Of a stretch of 64,000 nt of DNA, positions 56,034-64,000 are shown one piece after another. Numbering within the stretch: position 1 is the first letter of the stretch; the number at the start of each line of letters is the position of its first letter. The DNA is from an uncultured Alistipes sp. GTDB lineage: Bacteria > Bacteroidota > Bacteroidia > Bacteroidales > Rikenellaceae. A model generated the notes under the pieces. It was given only the letters and a program-made list of their open reading frames with translations. It was not told the DNA's origin and ran no database searches. The position numbers and the translations under genes were made by a program. Location of the stretch: the NCBI GenBank assembly GCA_900539755.1, contig UQDC01000006.1, positions 48,367-112,366 on the forward strand, written 5' to 3'.

Positions 56034-56921
56034 TTGAAAAGTCTTGTGAAAGAGCATACAGTGAAAGTGGTCGATTCGTTTGAAGGTCATGATGATGAGG
56101 CCGTCTTCAAAAGTATTGTGCTGACGGCAGAAAACCCCATGTCGTTTGATACCTACGTAATGCCCCAAAAGATCCATGGCATGGGCCTGTGTATCTGCCA
56201 ACAGGGTGAGGCTGTCATCTCAATCGATAAAAAACAGTATCCGATCCGCCAACACGATATGGTCATCTTTCTGCCCGGGGCAGTGGTGCAGCCGGTCAGC
56301 CGTAGCGATGACTTTGCGGGATGTGCTTTAATGCTGAAGATCGATCGGGTGATTGATGTCGATCCGTCGATGGGAGTGCAGCTCTATTTGGCCGTGCGGG
56401 ATCAACCTTGCGTCTCCCTGACGGAACAGGATATGCAGGCAATTTTTGAGGTGCGTGATTTGATCCAAAAGAAAATAGCCTATAGCGATAACCCCTATTA
56501 CAAAGAGATCATCGAAAATTTAATATTGAACCTCTTTTATGAAATTGGGGCGATTATCAATCGTGGAAAAACGCTCGAACCCCGTAAAACCCGCAGCCGT
56601 CAGGAAGAACTGTTCGAAAAATTCCTCTATTTGGTCGCTACCTATTACCGAACACATCGTGATTTGGGATTTTATGCCGAACAAATGTGCTTGACCCCAA
56701 AATACCTGTCGGCAATCGTTAAACTCGTCTCGGGATCCAGTGCAACCGAATGTATTAACCGTTCGGTCATTCGCAATGCAAAGGCCCTGTTGGAAACCTC
56801 ACAACTGACTGTACAGCAAATTGCCGATTATCTCAATTTCCCCACCCCCTCATTCTTTGGCCAGTATTTTAAAAAACATGTGGGAATGACCCCGAAAGAG
56901 TACAGAATGCAAGCCCATTAA
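56034..56921 (+). CDS. AraC-family transcriptional regulator
   Basis: A 295-residue regulator. An N-terminal cupin-like sensor domain (about residues 25-110; GEAVISIDKKQYPIRQHDMVIFLPG) precedes a C-terminal AraC-type double helix-turn-helix (about 205-293; CLTPKYLSAIVKLVSG and IADYLNFPTPSFFGQYFKKHVGMTPKEYR, partly cited). No ATG begins this frame near the domain: the start is TTG at 56034, or GTG at 56046 or 56061. The PAP2-barrel gene starts 80 bases downstream with its own -7 element. The effector is unknown. Confidence 0.88.
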   Translation: MKSLVKEHTVKVVDSFEGHDDEAVFKSIVLTAENPMSFDTYVMPQKIHGMGLCICQQGEAVISIDKKQYPIRQHDMVIFLPGAVVQPVSRSDDFAGCALMLKIDRVIDVDPSMGVQLYLAVRDQPCVSLTEQDMQAIFEVRDLIQKKIAYSDNPYYKEIIENLILNLFYEIGAIINRGKTLEPRKTRSRQEELFEKFLYLVATYYRTHRDLGFYAEQMCLTPKYLSAIVKLVSGSSATECINRSVIRNAKALLETSQLTVQQIADYLNFPTPSFFGQYFKKHVGMTPKEYRMQAH

Positions 56922-56968
56922 AACCGCAGAAAGTTCCAGTAATAGTGGTCATTTAGGACAAAAAAACG

Positions 56969-56976
56969 TACCTTTG
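56969..56976 (+). promoter_or_regulatory. -7 element of the PAP2-barrel gene
   Basis: TACCTTTG matches TAnnTTTG and lies 26 bases before the GTG start at 57002, which supports that start. The -33 region has no TTTG. Confidence 0.5.
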
Positions 56977-57001
56977 GGAAAATTTTTCAAACGAGAGTAT
57001 C

Positions 57002-58609
57002 GTGGAACAATTTTCCCTATATGGTGTAAAGTGGGTCAGGACGCTGTTTTGTTGTGTCCTGTTTGGTTGCATCTGTTTGCCCCTGTCCGTTTCGGCAAGC
57101 TGTATCAAGCCCTCTGCCGATGCATTCCCATTCACACCAATTGCCGATCCGATGTTCCAACCGGATACTGTGGCCGGTGATACCCTGGCTCTGGACAGTG
57201 CAGTACGGCTGAACGGCTGGCAACGCTTCCAGCTCAAGGTCGATCGGATGACCCAAACCCGACTCTATAAAATGACCTATGTGGCGGTGCCTTTGATTGT
57301 GGCCGGTGTGGTCCTCAATGACCAGCGATACCATTTCAATGCCCTGCGTGATTCCTATATCCCTACGTTCCGATACCATTACGACGACTATCTGCAATAT
57401 GGACCGATGGTATTGACCTATGGTTTGAAACTGGCCGGCGTGCCGGGACGCAGCTCCTGGGGACGCATGTTGGTCTCCAACGCCTTCTCTGCGGCATTGA
57501 TGGCCGGCTTTGTCAATACATTGAAATATTCGGTCAAGCAACCCCGCCCAGACGGATCGGGTAACAACTCATTCCCTTCGGGACATACCGCTACAGCCTT
57601 TATGGCGGCTACCATCCTGCATAAGGAGTATGGCCTTACCCACAGCCCCTGGTATAGTATTGGCGGATATATGACCGCCACGACAATCGGCGTGAGCCGT
57701 CTGATGAACAATAAACACTGGATCTCTGATGTCCTGGTCGGTGCCGGAATCGGTATCTTGTCAACGGAATTGGGCTATTATTTGACCGATCTGATCTATA
57801 AGGATCGGGGATTGCGCCGTCCCGATCGGGTTGACTCCCATTTCAACTATGACCGGAAAGCCTCGTTTTTTGGCCTATACATGGGGTTCAATTGGGCCGG
57901 GAAAAGCATGGCCTATTTTAATCATGCCGGAATCAAGGTCTCTACGGGTGCAATCTCGGGTATAGAAGGAGCGTGGTTTATCAATCGATATATCGGTATC
58001 GGAGGTAGGGCAACCATTGCCAGTATGCCGATGGCTGTGAGCTTGCAGGATAATCAGATGGTGGATGGTGAGGCGTTGATGAGTCGTCTGGAACGTATCG
58101 AAATCTCCTCTTTGAAGGTCTCCGAAGTGATGGCCGGTGCCTACTTCTCCTATCCTCTGTCCAAACATTGGTCCGTTGGGTCGAAACTGCTGTGTGGTAC
58201 CTATTCCATTCGTAAAAACCGGGTCAATGCCGTACTGAATCCTGCCCAGCAGGAGAGTACTCTGCCAGTGAATCTTCCGGTGGCACAGCTGTCAAGAGGC
58301 GTTACCGAGTCTCAGCAATTGGCCGACGGTTTGGAGAAGGGGCAGACTCGTCAACCTCTGATGGAGATCGGTTCCAGTGAAAGTTTCGGATTCGGCACCG
58401 GACTGTCGTTCATGTATCTGGTGGGCCGAAATCTGGGTGTCCGCCTTTTCTACGATATTAGTTTCTCACCGGTGCACTTTAAAGCCAAAGAGTACAACAT
58501 GGACGGGTCGGTGCAAACCAGCAGTATCAGAGATTTTAACTACTCTTCTACGCTGGGAGGATCAGTCTGTATCCTCTTCTTTGGCAAGGATAAGAAAAAA
58601 GCAAAATAA
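57002..58609 (+). CDS. Exported PAP2-superfamily phosphatase with a C-terminal beta-rich (barrel-like) domain
   Basis: A 535-residue protein starting at GTG. A signal peptide spans about residues 8-34. The PAP2 domain (about 80-265) has all three phosphatase motifs: KQPRP in KYSVKQPRPDG, SFPSGHTATAF with His195, and SRLMNNKHWISD with the second catalytic His and Asp. After it, residues about 285-535 form alternating beta strands (GLYMGFNWAGK, YIGIGGRATIA, GVRLFYDISFSPVHF) typical of an outer-membrane barrel. PAP2 enzymes dephosphorylate lipid phosphates such as undecaprenyl pyrophosphate, lipid A or phosphatidate. The fusion suggests an outer-membrane enzyme. Confidence 0.82.
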   Translation: MEQFSLYGVKWVRTLFCCVLFGCICLPLSVSASCIKPSADAFPFTPIADPMFQPDTVAGDTLALDSAVRLNGWQRFQLKVDRMTQTRLYKMTYVAVPLIVAGVVLNDQRYHFNALRDSYIPTFRYHYDDYLQYGPMVLTYGLKLAGVPGRSSWGRMLVSNAFSAALMAGFVNTLKYSVKQPRPDGSGNNSFPSGHTATAFMAATILHKEYGLTHSPWYSIGGYMTATTIGVSRLMNNKHWISDVLVGAGIGILSTELGYYLTDLIYKDRGLRRPDRVDSHFNYDRKASFFGLYMGFNWAGKSMAYFNHAGIKVSTGAISGIEGAWFINRYIGIGGRATIASMPMAVSLQDNQMVDGEALMSRLERIEISSLKVSEVMAGAYFSYPLSKHWSVGSKLLCGTYSIRKNRVNAVLNPAQQESTLPVNLPVAQLSRGVTESQQLADGLEKGQTRQPLMEIGSSESFGFGTGLSFMYLVGRNLGVRLFYDISFSPVHFKAKEYNMDGSVQTSSIRDFNYSSTLGGSVCILFFGKDKKKAK

Positions 58610-58946
58610 CGAAAACCTCTAGCTGTTCGTGCACTTGTGTGTGTACTTGTGCGCGTAGTGGCGTGTGTGCCTGTTTGCACAGCCATTCGTAGGCCGATGA
58701 TAGGCTTTTTACTGGCATTTTATACGATCCTGTGTCGTATGAAGTGCCAGTTCTGTTTTGATTGTCATGGTTGTGAGAAGAGCCTGGATCCCTTGTGACG
58801 TTTGGATCGCCAGAATGACAGGAGCTCTTTGATTATCACCTTCGATAACCTGATTAGACAACGCATCCGATTGCCTTGCATTCGGAGCTATCCCGTATCC
58901 GAGTTCGCTCATCGCAATGCGGGCCTCAGTGTGTTATGCCTATATA
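58610..58946. other. Gene-free stretch
   Basis: About 340 bases between convergent genes. A GTGTGTG-rich part at 58625-58680 resembles the other intergenic G/T tracts. No gene and no strong terminator were seen; CATACGACACAGGATCG-type partial dyads near 58725-58745 are too weak to call. Confidence 0.5.
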
Positions 58947-59870
58947 CTACTTTGAACCCCAGTAGAGGAACAACATACCGATCAACACCAACAGCAGGTC
59001 GATCGCCTTGCTGCGCAGATTCTTTTCACGAAACAGCAGCGCCCCGAACAGGAACGAAACGATCACACTGCCCCGTCGGATCATGGAGACCACCGAAATC
59101 ATCGAACCGTCGAGACTCAGCGCATAAAAATAGACAAAGTCAGCAGCGGACAAAAAGATCGAGATCAACGGAATGCTCCAGTGCCAATGAAAAGGTGAGT
59201 TTGCACGGTGGGGCCACCAAAGAATCAGCAACACGATGGTCATGATTCCCAACTGGTAGAGGTTGTACCAGGATTGTACCATCATCGGGGCAAGCTGGCG
59301 CATCAAGTATTTATCGTAGAGACCGCTAATAGCGCCAAGCAGGGCTGCCAGGACGATGCAATAGATCCAGCGGTTGTGCCGGAAATCGATCCCCTCCTTG
59401 CGTCCGGAACGGCTTAACATCAGGAAAGAGATACCGGCCAAAATGACACCGATCCATTGGTAGAGGTTGAGGCGTTCGCCGAAAATCAGCAGCGCTCCGA
59501 CCAGCACCATGACGGGACGGGTTGCGTTAATCGGGCCTACGATGGTGATGGGCAGATGTTTCAGCCCGAAATAGCCTAAGGTCCAGGAGCTGAGAACGAT
59601 CAGCGATTTGAGCAGGATCAGACGATGCACCTCCCAACCGGCTGAGGGGACATACAGAAGCGGATGGGTGGCCATCTGTTCGGGCCGCCAGGCCGACAAG
59701 AGTATGAACGGCAGAAAAATCAGCGACGAAAAAAGCGTGTTGAGCAGCAGAACGGGTAATACCGCATTGCCGTTGAGCGACTGTTTTTTAAAGACATCGT
59801 AGAAACCCAGTAACAGGGCGGATAAAAAAGCGAGCGCTAACCACATAGTCTTCTTGAATTTAGCGGGCAA
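58947..59870 (-). CDS. EamA/DMT-family transporter
   Basis: A 307-residue inner-membrane protein with about ten helices in two EamA repeats, of the drug/metabolite transporter superfamily. Characteristic places are GYFGLKHLPITIVGPINATRPVMVLVGALL (partly cited) in the first repeat and YFYALSLDGSMISVVSMIRRGSVIVSFLFGALLFREKN (partly cited) in the second. Substrates in this superfamily are diverse and not predictable. It has a -7 element and two overlapping dyads immediately upstream. Confidence 0.88.
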   Translation of the reverse strand: MPAKFKKTMWLALAFLSALLLGFYDVFKKQSLNGNAVLPVLLLNTLFSSLIFLPFILLSAWRPEQMATHPLLYVPSAGWEVHRLILLKSLIVLSSWTLGYFGLKHLPITIVGPINATRPVMVLVGALLIFGERLNLYQWIGVILAGISFLMLSRSGRKEGIDFRHNRWIYCIVLAALLGAISGLYDKYLMRQLAPMMVQSWYNLYQLGIMTIVLLILWWPHRANSPFHWHWSIPLISIFLSAADFVYFYALSLDGSMISVVSMIRRGSVIVSFLFGALLFREKNLRSKAIDLLLVLIGMLFLYWGSK

Positions 59871-59907
59871 ATTTAGTGGAATTTTTCCACTTTTAGTTAA
59901 AAAGTGG
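59868..59907 (-). promoter_or_regulatory. EamA promoter -7 element with two overlapping dyads (candidate operator)
   Basis: On the minus strand the -7 element TAAATTTG (59868-59875) is immediately preceded by GTGGAATTTTTCCAC (59876-59890) and by CCACTTTTAGTTAAAAAGTGG (59887-59907) as written on the + strand. Both are dyads and they share CCAC. They would cover the -33 to -7 interval of the promoter, where a regulator could block RNA polymerase. A + strand TATCTTTG at 59909-59916 raises the possibility of divergent transcription. Confidence 0.5.
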
Positions 59908-59916
59908 CTATCTTTG

Positions 59917-60281
59917 AGAGATTTTGACCAAACGAGGTGCTTCGTGTTGTGACTTGTCTCGATAAGCCTTGCGGTGCATTAGTGGAATGCATTGTCATGT
60001 AGGTTGTTATTGGGATGCGTCAATTGATCGCCTCAAGGTGGTGGAAGGTAGGCCAGGGGCAAAGGTCATGGATGGTAGAGCCTGAACATTGGCCACCAAG
60101 ATGCTTTGCATGAGGCGAGACCGATCGAGACAAGGCGGCAAAATATTGTTTCGAGTTTGGTGTGGACAATAGCCATGAACCGTAACTGGGAACACCCAAT
60201 AGCAGGATGGGGCTCTTGTCCCGGATCGAAGATAAAACGGAACCTTTTAAAATGATAAATACAAATATAGATTAACTGAAC
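59917..60281. other. Region upstream of the OPT transporter gene
   Basis: About 365 bases with no gene. If the + strand TATCTTTG at 59909-59916 is active, this is the leader of the OPT gene. No known riboswitch class and no strong hairpin was recognised, and no TAnnTTTG lies close to the ATG at 60282. Confidence 0.4.
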
Positions 60282-62279
60282 ATGCAATCCGAAAACAGTC
60301 AACCCGAAAACGAGCAGCCCGTGTCACTGCCCGAAAACGCTTATCGAGAACTGAAACCTGGTGAGGAGTATCATCCTGTGATGCCGGCTTCGAGTCGCCC
60401 GTGCGAGGCAACGGTCTATTCCGTTACTTTTGGTATCGTGATGGCGATCATCTTTTCGGCCGCAGCCGCCTATCTCGGTTTGCGGATCGGACAGGTCTTC
60501 GAAGCCGCTATCCCAATCGCCATTATCGCCGTGGGGGTCGGCAATTTGACCGGCCGAAAAAATATGTTGGGCCAGAATGTTATTATTCAGTCGATCGGAG
60601 CCTCTTCCGGAGTGATCGTCGCTGGAGCCATCTTTACGCTGCCGGCTCTGTATATTCTGGGGCTTGAGGCCAAATTCTATCAGATTTTCCTTTCATCACT
60701 CTTTGGCGGTCTGCTCGGTATCGTTCTGTTGATCCCGTTCCGCAAATATTTCGTCAAGGATATGCAGGGGCGCTATCCCTTCCCTGAAGCTACTGCAACC
60801 ACCGAGGTGCTGGTCTCGGGAGAAAAGAAGGGAAATCAGGCCAAACTGTTGGCTGTGAGCGGTCTGATCGGCGGTCTCTACGATTTTATTATCGCCACCT
60901 TCGGCTGGTGGACCGAAAACATCTCGACCCGAATCGTTGAATGGGGTGCTGTTTTGGCCGATAAAACCAAATTGGTCTTTAAGGTAAATACCGGTGCCGC
61001 CGTGTTGGGTTTGGGCTATATCATCGGGCTGAAATATGCGGCGATTATTTGTGCCGGATCTTTCACCGTATGGTTTGTGCTGATCCCCTTCATTTGCCAC
61101 TTTGCAGACGGTCAAACCTTGGCAGTAGGCGAGGGCGTGACCACCTTGCTGCGGGATATGTCGCCCGAAGATATTTTCCTGAATTATGCCCGCCATATCG
61201 GTATCGGCGGTATTGCCATGGCCGGTGTGATCGGAATTATCCGTTCATCCAAAATTATCCGTCAGGCATTGGGCCTGGCTGTCAGTGAACTCAAGGGTAA
61301 GAAAAACGCAGGCGCTGCCTCTACGGAACGTACCCAACGGGATCTGTCGATGAAACTGATCCTTTCGGTGCTGATCGCTACTCTGCTTACCACCTTCCTG
61401 TTCTTCCAGTTCGGGGTGTTGGATAACTGGTTCCATTCGATCATCGCTATCCTGATCGTCTTTATTATCTCGTTCCTCTTTACGACGGTTGCAGCCAACG
61501 CCATCGCCATTGTCGGTACCAACCCGGTTTCCGGTATGACGCTGATGACCCTGATCCTCAGTTCACTGGTCTTGGTGAGTGCAGGCTTGACCGGTACCGG
61601 TGGAATGACCGCAGCCATGATTATCGGCGGTGTAGTTTGTACAGCACTTTCGATGGCGGGTGGCTTCATTACAGACCTGAAAATCGGTTTCTGGCTCGGA
61701 ACAACTCCCTCTAAACAGGAGGGGTGGAAATTCCTGGGTACGGCCGTCTCTGCGGCAACTGTGGCCGGGGTGATGATGATTTTGAATAAAACGTATGGCT
61801 TTGTGGGTGAGGGCGCCCTGGTGGCTCCACAGGCAAATGCCATGGCGGCCATTATCAAACCTTTGATGGAGGGTGGTTCCACTCCGTGGTTGCTCTATTT
61901 GGCCGGTGCTGCTCTGGCTCTGATCCTGACCATGATCGGGGTGCCGGCTCTGGCCTTCGCTTTGGGTATGTTTATCCCGTTGGAGCTGAATACCCCGCTG
62001 CTGGTCGGTGGCCTGATCAGTTGGTTCGTGGCCAGCCGTAAGGGAAGCGAAGCTCAACAAAAATCCCGTCGGGAACGTGGTACACTGATCGCTTCCGGAT
62101 TTATTGCCGGTGGAGCGTTGATGGGCGTGGTGAGCGCTCTGTTGAAATATTTCGGCGCCGATTGGTTCGCCGCAACTTGGAATGAGTCGCAAGGTGCCGA
62201 AATCCTGGCTGTGGTGATGTATGTGGCCATCATCGCCTATTTCATTTGGGACAGCCTGCGGGCAAAAACCGAAGAGTAG
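60282..62279 (+). CDS. OPT-family oligopeptide transporter
   Basis: A 665-residue integral membrane protein with about 14-16 helices of the oligopeptide transporter (OPT) family. It begins with a polar N-terminus (residues 1-35, ending RELKPGEEYHPVMPA), then TFGIVMAIIFSAAAAYLGLRIGQVFEAAIP (partly cited). NTGAAVLGLGYIIGLKYAAIICAGS and GTNPVSGMTLMTLI are conserved places, and the C-terminus has GMFIPLELNTPLLVGGLISW. These proteins import small peptides with protons; some take metal chelates. The pepT gene 285 bases downstream fits a peptide-uptake role. Confidence 0.92.
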   Translation: MQSENSQPENEQPVSLPENAYRELKPGEEYHPVMPASSRPCEATVYSVTFGIVMAIIFSAAAAYLGLRIGQVFEAAIPIAIIAVGVGNLTGRKNMLGQNVIIQSIGASSGVIVAGAIFTLPALYILGLEAKFYQIFLSSLFGGLLGIVLLIPFRKYFVKDMQGRYPFPEATATTEVLVSGEKKGNQAKLLAVSGLIGGLYDFIIATFGWWTENISTRIVEWGAVLADKTKLVFKVNTGAAVLGLGYIIGLKYAAIICAGSFTVWFVLIPFICHFADGQTLAVGEGVTTLLRDMSPEDIFLNYARHIGIGGIAMAGVIGIIRSSKIIRQALGLAVSELKGKKNAGAASTERTQRDLSMKLILSVLIATLLTTFLFFQFGVLDNWFHSIIAILIVFIISFLFTTVAANAIAIVGTNPVSGMTLMTLILSSLVLVSAGLTGTGGMTAAMIIGGVVCTALSMAGGFITDLKIGFWLGTTPSKQEGWKFLGTAVSAATVAGVMMILNKTYGFVGEGALVAPQANAMAAIIKPLMEGGSTPWLLYLAGAALALILTMIGVPALAFALGMFIPLELNTPLLVGGLISWFVASRKGSEAQQKSRRERGTLIASGFIAGGALMGVVSALLKYFGADWFAATWNESQGAEILAVVMYVAIIAYFIWDSLRAKTEE

Positions 62280-62564
62280 AGGCGTGCTAGCATCCCCATT
62301 GGTTGAGCCGCACCGTTTGTGATACGTTTAACGGAGGAAAGGTGCAAGGACAGTTGTTCTGCATCCGTTCCAGATCGTTTGAATTTGTTGAATTTGGTTA
62401 GTGCTGCTCGGCAATGTGCGATTGGGCTGTGAGTGTCCACCCGCAGCAATGGAAAGTAATGTGCTGACGAGTGGACATGGAACTGCATCATTTTCTCCGG
62501 AGGCTTCTGTACGGCCACGGAGAAGAGTAGTTGACAATAAATGATTTTACAAAAAAACGATATC
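62280..62564. other. OPT-pepT intergenic gap
   Basis: A 285-base gap with no gene, no clear terminator and no TAnnTTTG element. pepT may be read through from the OPT gene. Confidence 0.4.
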
Positions 62565-63803
62565 ATGGAGATTACGATTGACAAAGAACGGCTTGTAGAA
62601 CGTTTTTTACGTTACGTGGCCGTGGATACGCAAAGTGATCCTGAAAGTGAAACCTTCCCCTCAACAGCCAAACAGCTTACGTTGTTGAACCTGTTGCTAG
62701 AGGAGATGCTCGTTATGGGACTTGCCGATGTGGAGATCGATCCGCACGGATATGTGACCGGTACAATCCCCGCTACACCCGGTTGCGAACAGAAACCGGT
62801 AATCGGATTTATCTCTCATGTCGATACCAGCCCCGATATGACCGGGGTGGAGATCAAACCCCAGTTTGTATATGATTACGATGGGGAGGATATTCGTTTG
62901 AACGAATCGCTGACCATGCGTGTGGCCGAATTCCCGGAATTGTCCTTTTTCAAAGGACATACCCTGATCACGACCGACGGTACCACGCTGTTGGGGGCCG
63001 ATGACAAGGCCGGAATTGCTGAAATTATGACAGCCGCTGAATACCTGATGGCACACCCCGAAATCCCGCACGGTACGGTACGTATCGGATTTACACCCGA
63101 CGAGGAGGTGGGACGTGGAGTGGACTTCTTCGATGTCGAAAATTTCGGGGCCAATTTCGCCTATACGGTGGATGGCGGTTTCGAAGGGGAGCTGGAGTAC
63201 GAAAACTTCAATGCCGCAAGTGCCAAAATTGCCGTACAGGGTCGAAATATCCATCCTGGGTATGCCAAGGACAAAATGATCAACGCCCTGCAGGTGATTT
63301 GCGAAATCAACGCCCTTTTGCCGGCAGCCCAACGTCCCGAACATACCGAAGAGTATGACGGTTTTTACCATTTGGTGGGAATGAACGGTACCGTGGAGCA
63401 GGCCACATCGGAATATATCATCCGTGACCACTCGCGCGAGAAGTTCGAGGCCAAAAAGAGCTATCTGCAAAGTGTGGTCAATCTGCTCGAGGAGAAGTAT
63501 GGTAAAGGGGTGATCTCGTTGACCGTCAAGGATCAGTATTACAATATGCGTGAGATGGTCGAACCCCATCCCGAGGTGATCGGCCGGGCTGAAAAGGCGA
63601 TGCGTTTGGCCGGAGTGGTTCCTGTTGTCCGTCCGATCCGTGGAGGTACCGACGGTTCACGCCTCTCCTATATGGGACTGCCCTGTCCGAACCTCTTTAC
63701 GGGTGGAATGAATTTCCACGGCAAGTTTGAATACTGTTCGGTCGATACCATGTGCCGTGCCTGCAAAACGTTGGTCCATCTGGCCAAATTGTGGGGGGAA
63801 TAG
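62565..63803 (+). CDS. pepT: Peptidase T (tripeptide aminopeptidase)
   Basis: A 412-residue M20-family zinc aminopeptidase that releases the N-terminal residue of tripeptides in the cytoplasm. Metal- and catalysis-related motifs are FISHVDTSPDMTG (His and Asp), LLGADDKAGIAEIM, FTPDEEVGRGVDFFD with the catalytic Glu pair, and YTVDGGFEGELEYE. The C-terminus has IRGGTDGSRLSYMGLPCPNLFTGG (partly cited) with the last zinc ligand region. The ATG at 62565 (MEITIDKERLVERFL) is preferred to the in-frame ATG at 62541. It works naturally with the OPT importer upstream. Confidence 0.96.
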   Translation: MEITIDKERLVERFLRYVAVDTQSDPESETFPSTAKQLTLLNLLLEEMLVMGLADVEIDPHGYVTGTIPATPGCEQKPVIGFISHVDTSPDMTGVEIKPQFVYDYDGEDIRLNESLTMRVAEFPELSFFKGHTLITTDGTTLLGADDKAGIAEIMTAAEYLMAHPEIPHGTVRIGFTPDEEVGRGVDFFDVENFGANFAYTVDGGFEGELEYENFNAASAKIAVQGRNIHPGYAKDKMINALQVICEINALLPAAQRPEHTEEYDGFYHLVGMNGTVEQATSEYIIRDHSREKFEAKKSYLQSVVNLLEEKYGKGVISLTVKDQYYNMREMVEPHPEVIGRAEKAMRLAGVVPVVRPIRGGTDGSRLSYMGLPCPNLFTGGMNFHGKFEYCSVDTMCRACKTLVHLAKLWGE

Positions 63804-64000
63804 ATGCCCGGACGGTTGGTACACGGTTGGTTCTGTAACTGGCCTGATGCCTGACGAAAACAGGTGTGTGTTATCGCTCCTGAAGGAGTGAACCAATGTC
63901 AATGAGGCTGCGTCCTGCCCTGCCAAAAATGAGACAGGGGCTTGTGGTAAATTGATCCGCTGCCAACCGAAGGAGAGTATATATGAATGTCAGAGGCGGG

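Noticed and set aside
62328..62584. Short minus-strand frames in the OPT-pepT gap
   Set aside because: They have no domain, signal peptide or promoter, and overlap the pepT start.
63983..64000. Possible start of a further gene at the window edge (ATG, then Asn-Val-Arg-Gly-Gly)
   Set aside because: Only six codons are visible, so it cannot be told from a chance ATG.

Overview
The window comes from a chromosome of a member of the Bacteroidales, within Bacteroidota. Four things point there. Its promoters repeatedly fit the Bacteroidetes pattern TTTG-N19/20-TAnnTTTG (ppdK, gyrA, sufB, the rhamnosidase, btuG). It carries clade-typical genes: a Porin_10-type barrel, a BT_3928-type DoxX protein, btuG/btuB under a cobalamin riboswitch, a fused nuoCD and a biotin-dependent oxaloacetate decarboxylase alpha chain. 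Shine-Dalgarno sites are not obvious. The base composition, near 50% GC, would suit a Rikenellaceae/Alistipes-like relative, but that is a guess. No phage, IS element, tRNA, rRNA or CRISPR array was seen.

Layout. 1-4.0 kb: 3' end of pssA, an outer-membrane porin and an MltF-like lytic transglycosylase. 4.7-9.1 kb (minus): ppdK and a secreted endonuclease/exonuclease/phosphatase-fold protein with a long low-complexity N-terminus. 9.6-13.6 kb: gyrA, whose quinolone-resistance region carries Leu and Asn at the two classic resistance positions, then a TPR protein. 13.8-18.6 kb: sufBCDS iron-sulfur assembly operon. 18.9-21.3 kb: tmk and, after a long structured leader, a DoxX/BT_3928 membrane protein. 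21.5-25.6 kb (minus): a GNAT-like protein and a GH78-type rhamnosidase. 26.4-30.2 kb (minus): cobalamin riboswitch, btuG, btuB. 30.6-32.5 kb: oadA/pycB. 34.1-44.0 kb: an 11-subunit-type complex I operon, nuoA-B-CD-H-I-J-K-L-M-N, without nuoEFG. 44.3-48.3 kb: tpx (minus), ybaK, mutY, a flavin reductase and a small GNAT protein. 48.8-51.4 kb (minus): a MATE exporter and a DUF2721 protein with a long disordered tail. 52.3-55.1 kb: copA and a CopZ-like HMA protein. 56.0-58.6 kb: an AraC regulator and a PAP2 phosphatase fused to a probable barrel. 58.9-59.9 kb (minus): an EamA transporter. 60.3-63.8 kb: an OPT peptide transporter and pepT.

Genes that work together: SufB/C/D form the Fe-S scaffold and SufS supplies sulfur; Fe-S clusters are needed by NuoB, NuoI and MutY. 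PpdK and OadA act at the PEP-pyruvate-oxaloacetate node. BtuG captures B12 at the surface and hands it to BtuB. CopA with the small HMA protein exports copper. OPT with PepT imports and hydrolyses peptides.

The most unusual property is the space between genes. Many gaps of 0.3-1.6 kb contain no genes but hold degenerate tandem repeats of unrelated sequence and different unit length (5, 9, 12, 17, 18, 25 and 37 bp). Most are G+T-rich on the + strand whichever way the flanking genes point. Three proteins (the EEP protein, the DUF2721 protein and CopA) carry low-complexity segments that look like the same process acting inside genes.
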